DNA from: Mycolicibacter arupensis
GTDB taxonomy: Bacteria; Actinomycetota; Actinomycetes; Mycobacteriales; Mycobacteriaceae
Reading direction: 5' to 3'
Assembly: GCF_002086515.1 (NCBI RefSeq)
Contig: NZ_MVHH01000026.1
Coordinates: 1 to 58,894 of the forward strand
Length of the DNA stretch: 58,894 nt
The notes under the pieces were generated by a model. That model saw only the letters and a list, made by a program, of their open reading frames with translations, made no database searches and was not told the DNA's origin. Positions 52,148-58,894 of the stretch are shown one piece after another. The position numbers and the translations under genes are program-made. Every line of letters starts with the position of its first letter. Within the stretch, counting starts at the first letter, position 1.

Positions 52148-52813
52148 GTGCGGATCCTCGTCGTCGACAATTACGACAGCTTTGTGTTCAACCTGGTCCA
52201 GTATCTGGGCCAGCTGGGTGTGCAGGCTGACGTCTGGCGTAACGACGACGCCCGCCTGGCCGACCCGGCCACCGCCATCGCCGACTTCGACGGCGTTCTG
52301 CTCAGCCCCGGACCGGGCACCCCGGAACGCGCCGGCGCGTCGATCGCACTGGTCAAGGCCTGCGCGCACGCCAAGATCCCGGTACTGGGCGTGTGTTTGG
52401 GCCACCAGGCGATCGGGGTCGCCTTCGGCGGCACGGTGGGCCGTGCACCGGAACTTTTGCACGGCAAGACCAGCACCGTATTCCACACTGACGCCGGGGT
52501 GCTCACGGGACTGCCGGATCCGTTCACCGCTACCCGGTACCACTCGTTGACGATCCTGCCCGAGACACTGCCCGCGGTCCTGGAAGCCACGGCGCGCACC
52601 CGCGGCGGGGTGATCATGGCGGTGCGCCACACCGAACTGCCCATCCACGGGGTGCAGTTTCACCCGGAGTCCATCCTCACCGAGGGCGGCCACCGCATGC
52701 TGGCCAACTGGCTCGGTTACTGCGGATACACCTGCGACGAAGCCCTGGTGAGCCGGCTCGAGCAAGAGATCGCCACCACGGTGCAGACCGCCCGCCGGGT
52801 TCCGGCGCAATAA
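52148..52813 (+). CDS. trpG: Class I glutamine amidotransferase (TrpG/PabA)
   Basis: 221 residues. It supplies ammonia from glutamine to anthranilate and/or aminodeoxychorismate synthase. Catalytic Cys83 lies in GVCLGHQAIG; the His-Glu pair is in GVQFHPESILT. No trpE or pabB partner is nearby, so one amidotransferase may serve both. The GTG at 52148 fits the conserved start RILVVDNYDSF. It converges on pknB, with one base between the stops. Confidence 0.93.
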   Translation: MRILVVDNYDSFVFNLVQYLGQLGVQADVWRNDDARLADPATAIADFDGVLLSPGPGTPERAGASIALVKACAHAKIPVLGVCLGHQAIGVAFGGTVGRAPELLHGKTSTVFHTDAGVLTGLPDPFTATRYHSLTILPETLPAVLEATARTRGGVIMAVRHTELPIHGVQFHPESILTEGGHRMLANWLGYCGYTCDEALVSRLEQEIATTVQTARRVPAQ

Positions 52814-52814
52814 C

Positions 52815-54689
52815 CTACTGACCGAAACGCAACGTGATGTTGGCGTCGGTGTTGACGCCTTGGCCCGCCGCCGGGGTCTGGTAGAGCACCCGGTTGTGGC
52901 CGGCGCCGCCGGCGTCGACGTCGGCGCCCTTGACCAGGATTCCGGTCCAGCCCAGGGCCCGCAGCTGCGGTTCGGCGTCGGTCCAGAACATCCCGGTCAC
53001 ATCCGGCATCACGAACTGATTGCCGCGGGAAACGCGCAATTCGATCACCGCGTCCAACGGCGCGGTCTCCCCGCTGGGCGGGCTGGTGGCGATCACCTCA
53101 CCGGCCGGGCGCGGGCTGTCCACCGTCACCTCGGTGATCTTGGTGAAGCCGTAGACGGTCAGGTTCTTCTGCGCCACGTCCAGGGTCTGACCGGTGACGT
53201 CGGGTACGGGCTTGGTGGCCGGCCCGCTGCCGATCACGATGATGATCTCGTTGGTGACGGCCGTGGTCTGGTTGGCCGGCGGGTTGGTGCCCAGGACCTT
53301 GTCCTTGAGCTCGGGGGTCGACGGCGAGTTGACCTGCTTGAACTTGCCGAAGCCGGCGGCGGTCAGCTTCTTGACCGCATCGGCGTAGCTCAACGTGGCC
53401 ACGTCGGGCAGCTGGCGCTGTTCGGGGCCGTAGGACACGTCGACGGTGATCTTGTCGCCCTTGTTGGCCGGGGCGCCGGCGGGCGGGTCGGTGCCGATCA
53501 CGTGATCGGGCGGAACCGTGGAATCGGAGCGCTGCTCGGTGCGGGTCTTGAAGCCCTTGTTCTGCAGCTCGGCGATCGCGTCGACCGATGCCCGCCCGCT
53601 GACGTCGGGTACCTGGATCTGGTGGGTGTGGCCGCCGAACGCGTTGATCGACACCGTGACGATCACGGTCAGGACCGCGAGCACGATCGCGGCGATCAGC
53701 CACCGGCCCACCGAGCCCGGCCGGTCGTGGTTGAAGTCCAGTTCCTGGCGGGGCAACGGATCGGTCTGGGGGCCGCCGGAGTCGCCGGCCCGGGGCGGCA
53801 TCATCGAGGCGCGGTCGGCCGCGGTGAGCACTCGGGGGGCTTCGGGCGTCTCTCCGTTGTGGACCCGCACCAAGTCGGCCCGCATCTCGGCGGCCGTCTG
53901 GTAGCGATTGTCGGGATTCTTGGCCAGCGCCTTGAGCACCACCGCATCCAGATCGGCCGGCAGGCCGGGCAGCCGCTGCGACGGGGGCACCGGGTCTTCG
54001 CGGACGTGCTGGTAGGCCACCGCCACCGGTGAGTCGCCGACGAAAGGTGGATCGCCGGTGAGGATTTCGTAGAGCACGCACCCCAGCGAGTACACATCGG
54101 AGCGGGCGTCGACGGTGTCGCCGCGGGCCTGCTCGGGCGAGAGGTACTGGGCGGTGCCGATCACCGCGGCGGTCTGGGTGACGCTGTTGCCGGCATCGGC
54201 CACGGCGCGGGCAATGCCGAAGTCCATGACCTTCACGGCGTTGTGCTCGTCGATCATGATGTTGGCGGGCTTGACGTCACGGTGGATGATGCCGTGCTGG
54301 TGACTGAAGTTCAGCGCCTGGCAGGCATCCGCGATCACCTCGATGGCCCGAATGGGCGGCATGGGGCCGTCGTTGTGCACGATGTCGCGCAGCGTGACGC
54401 CCTCGACCAGCTCCATCACGATGTAGGGCAGCGGGCCGGCGGGGGTCTCGGCTTCGCCGGTGTCATAGACGGCCACGATCGCGGGGTGATTCAAGGCGGC
54501 GGCATTCTGCGCCTCCCGCCGGAACCGCAGGTAGAAACTGGGGTCGCGGGCCAAGTCGGCGCGCAGCACCTTCACGGCGACTTCGCGGTGCAGCCGGGTG
54601 TCGACGGCGCGGTGCACCTCCGACATCCCGCCGAAGCCCAGGATGTCGCCGAGTTCGTAGCGGTCGGAAAGCCGCTGCGGAGTGGTCAT
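52815..54689 (-). CDS. pknB: Serine/threonine protein kinase PknB with PASTA domains
   Basis: 624 residues. The kinase domain (about 8-275) has Gly loop [13 protein letters not shown], Lys40, [13 protein letters not shown] and the activation-loop threonines in [16 protein letters not shown] juxtamembrane segment and one membrane helix (about 333-354) lead to four extracellular PASTA domains (about 360-624) that sense muropeptides and lipid II. Essential regulator of growth; known targets include MurJ, CwlM and PonA1, all encoded in this window. ATGA overlap with pknA. Confidence 0.97.
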   Translation of the reverse strand: MTTPQRLSDRYELGDILGFGGMSEVHRAVDTRLHREVAVKVLRADLARDPSFYLRFRREAQNAAALNHPAIVAVYDTGEAETPAGPLPYIVMELVEGVTLRDIVHNDGPMPPIRAIEVIADACQALNFSHQHGIIHRDVKPANIMIDEHNAVKVMDFGIARAVADAGNSVTQTAAVIGTAQYLSPEQARGDTVDARSDVYSLGCVLYEILTGDPPFVGDSPVAVAYQHVREDPVPPSQRLPGLPADLDAVVLKALAKNPDNRYQTAAEMRADLVRVHNGETPEAPRVLTAADRASMMPPRAGDSGGPQTDPLPRQELDFNHDRPGSVGRWLIAAIVLAVLTVIVTVSINAFGGHTHQIQVPDVSGRASVDAIAELQNKGFKTRTEQRSDSTVPPDHVIGTDPPAGAPANKGDKITVDVSYGPEQRQLPDVATLSYADAVKKLTAAGFGKFKQVNSPSTPELKDKVLGTNPPANQTTAVTNEIIIVIGSGPATKPVPDVTGQTLDVAQKNLTVYGFTKITEVTVDSPRPAGEVIATSPPSGETAPLDAVIELRVSRGNQFVMPDVTGMFWTDAEPQLRALGWTGILVKGADVDAGGAGHNRVLYQTPAAGQGVNTDANITLRFGQ

Positions 54690-55918
54690 GATGACGTCCT
54701 GTGCCAGGTCCAGCCCGAGGGGTGTGCGGGTGGTGTCGACGAGGTCGATTCGGAGCTCGACGAGGTGGTCTGCGGTGCCCCGGTGTCGGTCACGGTGGCC
54801 GGTGCCAGCGAGCCGCCCGGGCTCTTGGCGTTGACCACGATCAGCACCGCGATGATGATCGCCAGCGTGCCGAGCACACCGGCCGCCCACAGTAGGGCGC
54901 GCTGCCCGGCGGTGAAGGTGCGCCGCGGCGGGGGTGTGCGGTGGGTCCCGGCAGTGGGCCGGGCGCGCCGCGCCGCGGTGGCCCGAGCCGACACCGGCTG
55001 GGCAACCCGCGTGGCCGCGGTCGAGGGGATGGCCGACGGGGCGGCACGCCCGACCGGCAGCGACTGGCTGGGTCGGGTGGGTCGGCGCCCCGAGCGCACC
55101 GCGGCGACGGCGTCGGCGAACGGGCCACCGCTGCGATACCGCATGCCCGGGTTCTTGGCCAGCGTGATCTCGATCAGTTCCCGCACGTTGGGCGGCAGCT
55201 CGGCCGGCAGCGGCGGCGGGGGTTCCTTGATGTGTTTCATCGCGACGGTCAGCGCGCCGTCTCCGGTGAACGGACGCCGGCCGGACAGCACTTCGTAGCC
55301 GACCACACCCAGGGAGTACACGTCACTGGCGGCGGTGGCGTCCTGGCCGAGCGCCTGCTCCGGGGCGATGTATTGGGCGGTGCCCATCACCATGCCGGTC
55401 TGGGTGACCGGTGCGGCGTCCACGGCCTTGGCGATGCCGAAATCGGTGATCTTCACCTGGCCGGTGGGAGTGATCATGATGTTGCCGGGCTTGACGTCGC
55501 GGTGCACCAGCCCGCTGCTGTGTGCCACCTGCAGTGCCCGCCCGGTCTGCTCGAGCATGTCCAGGGCGTGCCGCAGCGACAGCCGCCCGGTGCGCTTGAG
55601 CACCGAGTTCAGCGGTTCACCGTTGACCAGCTCCATCACCAGGAAGGCGGTGCGGCCCTCGCCGTCGAGCTCGGTCTCGCCGTAGTCGTGCACGCTGGCG
55701 ATGCCCGGGTGGTTGAGCATGGCGGTGTTGCGGGCCTCGGCGCGGAAGCGCTCGATGAACTCCGGGTCCGAGGAGAACTCCGGCTTGAGCACCTTGACCG
55801 CAACGCGGCGACCCAACCGGTTGTCGACGGCCTCCCAGACCTGGCCCATGCCGCCGGTGGCGATCAGCCGCTGCAGGCGGTAGCGCCCGGCCAGGGCGGC
55901 GCCCACTTGGGGACTCAT
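54686..55918 (-). CDS. pknA: Serine/threonine protein kinase PknA
   Basis: 410 residues. Kinase domain (about 12-270) with [10 protein letters not shown], Lys42, [13 protein letters not shown] and activation loop [15 protein letters not shown] linker and one membrane helix (about 340-362) follow, then a short Ser/Thr-rich extracellular tail without PASTA domains. In mycobacteria PknA controls cell shape and activates PknB. 4-nt overlaps with pbpA and pknB. Confidence 0.96.
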   Translation of the reverse strand: MSPQVGAALAGRYRLQRLIATGGMGQVWEAVDNRLGRRVAVKVLKPEFSSDPEFIERFRAEARNTAMLNHPGIASVHDYGETELDGEGRTAFLVMELVNGEPLNSVLKRTGRLSLRHALDMLEQTGRALQVAHSSGLVHRDVKPGNIMITPTGQVKITDFGIAKAVDAAPVTQTGMVMGTAQYIAPEQALGQDATAASDVYSLGVVGYEVLSGRRPFTGDGALTVAMKHIKEPPPPLPAELPPNVRELIEITLAKNPGMRYRSGGPFADAVAAVRSGRRPTRPSQSLPVGRAAPSAIPSTAATRVAQPVSARATAARRARPTAGTHRTPPPRRTFTAGQRALLWAAGVLGTLAIIIAVLIVVNAKSPGGSLAPATVTDTGAPQTTSSSSESTSSTPPAHPSGWTWHRTSS

Positions 55919-57393
55919 GATCCCCCCTGGAGTGCGGCTTCGATGACGGCCCGGCCGATCGGTGCGGCCACGGTGCCGCCGGTGGCGGTCAAACGGTCGC
56001 CCCCGTCTTCCACCAGGACGGCAACGGCCACTTTCGGGGCGCTGGCCGGGGCGAAGGCGATGTACCACGCGTGCGGCGGGGTGTTCCGCGGATCGGGACC
56101 GTGTTCGGCGGTGCCGGTCTTCGACGCGATCTGTACGCCCGGGATGGCCCCCTGCTGCTGGGTCATTCTTTCGGCGTCGATCATTAGTTCAGTGAGCTTA
56201 GTCGCGACCTGCGCGGACACCGCACGGCGCTGCTCATGCGGCTGGGTGGTGGCGATGCCCGCCAGGTCTGGTCCTTCCAGCCCGTCGACCAGATACGGCT
56301 GCATGGACAGGCCGCCGTTGGCGATGGTCGCCGCTATCGCCGCGTTCTTCAGCGGTGTCACCGCCACATCTTTTTGGCCGATGCTGGTCATGCCCAGGGC
56401 GGCGGCATCGCCGATCCGCCCGATGGTGGATTCGGCGACCTGCAGCGGAATGGGCTCCGGGGTGATGTCCAACCCGAACCCCTGAGCGGTGCTGCGCAGT
56501 GCGTCCACGCCGGTACGAATACCCAACTGGACGAAGGCGGTGTTGCAGGAGCGGGCGAACGCCACCCGCAGCGGGACCACCGGCTCATTGCCCTCGCAGG
56601 TGTTGCCGGCGTAGTTCTCCAGCGTGACGGTGCTGTCGGGCAGGGCGATGCGGGCCGCGTTGGTCAGCGGCTCGTTCTCGTTGATGCCGGCCTGCAGTGC
56701 CGCGGCCGTGGTGATGACTTTGAACGTCGAGCCCGGCGGGTAGGTCTCGTTGATGGCGCGGTTGGTGAGCGGGGAGGCGGGATCGTCCCGGAGTTCCTGC
56801 CAGGCCTGGCCCTGCTTGGCCGAATCGTGTGAGGACAGCAGGTTGGGGTCATAGGACGGCGCCGACACCATCGCCAGAATCTTGCCGGTGGAGGGCTCCA
56901 GGGCCACGACGGCGCCGCGGCAGCCGCCGGTGCACCCGTTGCGCATGGCTTCCCAGCCCGCCTGCTGCACCCGGGGCCGCAAGGTGGTCTCCACGGTGCC
57001 GCCACGAGGGCTGCGGCCGGTGAAGAAGTCGGCCAGCCGCAGTCCGAACAGGCGTGGGTCGGAGCCGTTGAGCACGGTGTCCTCGGCGCGTTCGAGGCCG
57101 CTGCTGGAGTAGCGCAGGGAGTAGAACCCGGTGACCGGCGCGTACACCGCGGGTTCGGGGTAGATGCGCTGGTATTGGATGCGGCCGTCGGTGGGCACCG
57201 AGTAGGCCAGCAGTTGGCCGGCGGCGGTGATCTGGCCGCGCTGGCGGGAGTATTCGTCGAGCAGCACCCGCTGGTTGCGGGGGTCGGCGCGCAAACCGTC
57301 GGCGGCGAACACCTGGGTCATGGTGGCGTTGCCCAACAGCAGCACGATCAGTGCCATCAGGGTCATGGTGACGCGGCGCAGGGAAGTGTTCAT
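55915..57393 (-). CDS. pbpA: Class B penicillin-binding protein PbpA
   Basis: 492 residues. Membrane anchor about 8-28; transpeptidase with catalytic Ser222 in GSTFK, SCN motif, and KTGTAEHG. Two cysteine pairs are visible (Cys154/Cys158 and a distal pair). Cross-links peptidoglycan together with RodA. ATGA overlaps on both sides bind it to rodA and pknA. Confidence 0.96.
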   Translation of the reverse strand: MNTSLRRVTMTLMALIVLLLGNATMTQVFAADGLRADPRNQRVLLDEYSRQRGQITAAGQLLAYSVPTDGRIQYQRIYPEPAVYAPVTGFYSLRYSSSGLERAEDTVLNGSDPRLFGLRLADFFTGRSPRGGTVETTLRPRVQQAGWEAMRNGCTGGCRGAVVALEPSTGKILAMVSAPSYDPNLLSSHDSAKQGQAWQELRDDPASPLTNRAINETYPPGSTFKVITTAAALQAGINENEPLTNAARIALPDSTVTLENYAGNTCEGNEPVVPLRVAFARSCNTAFVQLGIRTGVDALRSTAQGFGLDITPEPIPLQVAESTIGRIGDAAALGMTSIGQKDVAVTPLKNAAIAATIANGGLSMQPYLVDGLEGPDLAGIATTQPHEQRRAVSAQVATKLTELMIDAERMTQQQGAIPGVQIASKTGTAEHGPDPRNTPPHAWYIAFAPASAPKVAVAVLVEDGGDRLTATGGTVAAPIGRAVIEAALQGGS

Positions 57394-58799
57394 ACGCGCT
57401 CGATCACCGCCGTCCCGGTGTCGCCGATCGGGGCCGGGCGGGCCGGCTCGGTGCTCAGCGGGCGCCGCGCGGCATGCGAGACGCGCAACAGGATCGCCAA
57501 CAGCACATAGTTGGCCAGCAACGACGATCCGCCGTAGGACAGCCACGGGGTGGTGAGCCCGGTCAGCGGGATCAGCTTGGTCACGCCGCCGACCACGATG
57601 AACAGCTGAATGCCCAAGGTGGCAGCCAGGCCGGCGGCCAGCAGCTTGCCGAAGCTGTCGCGAACCGCGATCGCGGTACGCATGCCCCGCACAATCACGA
57701 TCGTGTACAGGATCAGCACGCCGGCCAGCCCCACCAGGCCCAGCTCCTCGCCGAACGCGGCGATGATGAAGTCCGTCGACGCCGCGGGCACGTAGCCGGG
57801 CTGGCCGTTGCCCAGGCCGGTGCCGAAGATGCCGCCGGTGGCGAAGCTGAACAGCGACTGCACCATCTGGTAGCCGGCGCCCTCGGGGTCGGCGAAGGGG
57901 TCCAGCCAGGTCTGCACGCGCACCCGGACGTGGCTGAACAAGAAGTAGGCCGCCACGCTGCCGGCGGCGAACAGCAGCATGCCGATCACCATCCAGCTGA
58001 ATCGGCGGGTGGCCAGGTACACCACCACCAGGAACGAGGCATACAGCAGCAGGGAGGTGCCGAGGTCTTTCTCAAATGCCATGACCCCCACCGAGATCAC
58101 CCAGGCGGCCAGCAGCGGCGCCAGGTCCCGCGGGCGGGGCAGGTTCATTCCCAGCACGTGCTTGCCGGCGCTGGTGAACAGGCGGCGTTTGGACACCAGC
58201 ACCGCGGCAAAGAAGATCAGCAGCAGAATCTTGGAGAACTCGGCGGGCTGAATAGAGAAGCCCGGCAACCGAATCCAGATCTTGGCGCCCTGGCTTTCCG
58301 ACAGTGAGGCCGGCAGCAGTGCGGGGATCACCAGCAGCACCAGGCCCGCCAGGCCGCAGACGTAACCGCTGCCGGAGAGTTGTCGGTGGTCTTTGAGGAT
58401 CACCAGCACCAGGGCGAACACCCCGACACCGACCAGGGTCCACAACATCTGGGCGCTGGCGCCGGGACGGGCCTCGGCGCCGTCGATCCCCACCCCCAGA
58501 TCGATGCGGTGGATCATCACCAGGCCCAGGCCGTTGAGCAGTGCCACCACCGGCAACAGCAGCGGGTCGGCGTAGCGTGCCGTCTGCCGGATCACCAAGT
58601 GCGCGAAGCCGAACAGCACCACGAACGCCAGGCCGTAGCCGACCAGATCCCAGCGCAGGCCCTTCTCGTGACCGGCCTCGACGATCAGCATCGCCACCGC
58701 GATGATCATGGTGGCAAAGCACAGCAGCAGAAGTTCGGCGTTGCGTCGATCCGGCAGCGCCGGGGTCAGCGCCACCGACGGCTGCGGCTCTGTTGTCAT
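57390..58799 (-). CDS. rodA: SEDS peptidoglycan glycosyltransferase RodA
   Basis: 469 residues with about 12 membrane helices. SEDS features are GFSIQPAEFSKILLLIF, FEKDLGTSLLLYASF with the catalytic-type Asp, and the C-terminal PLTGLTTPWLSYGGSSL. Polymerises glycan strands; partner of PbpA, the next gene. ATGA overlaps with pstP and pbpA. Confidence 0.97.
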   Translation of the reverse strand: MTTEPQPSVALTPALPDRRNAELLLLCFATMIIAVAMLIVEAGHEKGLRWDLVGYGLAFVVLFGFAHLVIRQTARYADPLLLPVVALLNGLGLVMIHRIDLGVGIDGAEARPGASAQMLWTLVGVGVFALVLVILKDHRQLSGSGYVCGLAGLVLLVIPALLPASLSESQGAKIWIRLPGFSIQPAEFSKILLLIFFAAVLVSKRRLFTSAGKHVLGMNLPRPRDLAPLLAAWVISVGVMAFEKDLGTSLLLYASFLVVVYLATRRFSWMVIGMLLFAAGSVAAYFLFSHVRVRVQTWLDPFADPEGAGYQMVQSLFSFATGGIFGTGLGNGQPGYVPAASTDFIIAAFGEELGLVGLAGVLILYTIVIVRGMRTAIAVRDSFGKLLAAGLAATLGIQLFIVVGGVTKLIPLTGLTTPWLSYGGSSLLANYVLLAILLRVSHAARRPLSTEPARPAPIGDTGTAVIERV

Positions 58800-58894
58800 G
58801 AGACCGCCCGGCAGTCGGTCCCCGGTTCTGGAGGGGCCGGCGGCAGGTTGGTCAGGGTGGGCAGGTGCGACTTTCCGGGGGCCGGCGGCGGGGG
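58796..58894 (-). CDS. pstP: Serine/threonine phosphatase PstP, C-terminal end only
   Basis: Only the last 32 residues are in the window, a proline-rich tail ending PPEPGTDCRAVS. The assignment rests on position: in mycobacteria the PP2C phosphatase pstP precedes rodA with this 4-nt overlap and ends in such a tail. The catalytic domain lies outside. Confidence 0.75.
   Translation of the reverse strand, partial: PPPPAPGKSHLPTLTNLPPAPPEPGTDCRAVS

Overview
The window is high-GC actinobacterial chromosome, and its gene content and order identify it as the replication-origin region of a mycobacterium (Mycobacteriaceae). Diagnostic pieces are rnpA-rpmH-dnaA-dnaN-recF-dciA-gyrB-gyrA, the parS-containing parAB locus, mtc28, cwsA, crgA, the pstP-rodA-pbpA-pknA-pknB cluster, and ino1 next to a PadR regulator. 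It is not M. tuberculosis. The homologues of Rv0036c to Rv0050 (ponA1 to the MDMPI-like gene, here 1-18342) lie on the rnpA side of oriC next to pcnA/mutT4, as I recall for M. smegmatis-type genomes; in M. tuberculosis they lie on the other side of the origin. Comparisons with M. tuberculosis throughout are from memory of the family.

Layout. (1) 1-18342: cell-wall synthase ponA1, inositol-phosphate synthesis (ino1), an alpha/beta hydrolase, an F420-type oxidoreductase, an ABC importer with a fused binding protein and permease, MarR and SDR genes, leuS, the secreted antigen mtc28, a Cys-rich membrane protein, yqgE, an MFS exporter and an MDMPI/DinB-like protein. (2) 18329-18502: three identical 53-bp tandem repeats plus a partial fourth. 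(3) 18509-32091: a calcium-binding-type DxDGDG repeat protein, the CCA-adding enzyme pcnA, mutT4, a DUF6049 protein, the MurJ/MviN flippase with pseudokinase, sigM with a shortened anti-sigma gene, trxB2-trxC behind an ECF-type promoter, and cwlM. (4) 32316-37719: parB-parA-rsmG-jag-yidC-yidD-rnpA-rpmH, all leftward, with three parS sites. (5) 37720-40339: DnaA boxes, dnaA and oriC. (6) 40340-49298: dnaN-recF-dciA-gyrB-gyrA, a DUF3566 membrane protein, tRNA-Ile and tRNA-Ala. (7) 49358-58894: cwsA, ppiA, crgA, a DUF881 protein, trpG, then the leftward pstP-rodA-pbpA-pknA-pknB operon, whose genes are joined by 4-nt overlaps.

How the genes work together. One group starts and segregates replication (DnaA, beta clamp, RecF, DciA, gyrase, ParABS). 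A second builds and regulates the envelope (PonA1, PbpA, RodA, MurJ, CwlM, CwsA, CrgA, PknA/B, PstP); PknB is known to phosphorylate MurJ and CwlM. A third handles thiol-redox stress (TrxB2/TrxC, SigM). The two tRNA genes do not encode CCA ends, so they depend on the PcnA-type CCA-adding enzyme in the same window.

Most notable: an anti-sigma gene that lacks its usual cytoplasmic N-terminal domain and overlaps an anomalous sigM tail; a DnaA-box-like cluster with two dyads near crgA, about 10 kb from oriC; a tandem VNTR beside an acidic DxDGDG repeat protein; parS sites used as coding sequence in parA and rsmG; a strong intrinsic terminator pointing antisense between dciA and gyrB; and a very regular set of predicted leaderless promoters. 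No phage, insertion sequence, CRISPR array or intein was found.
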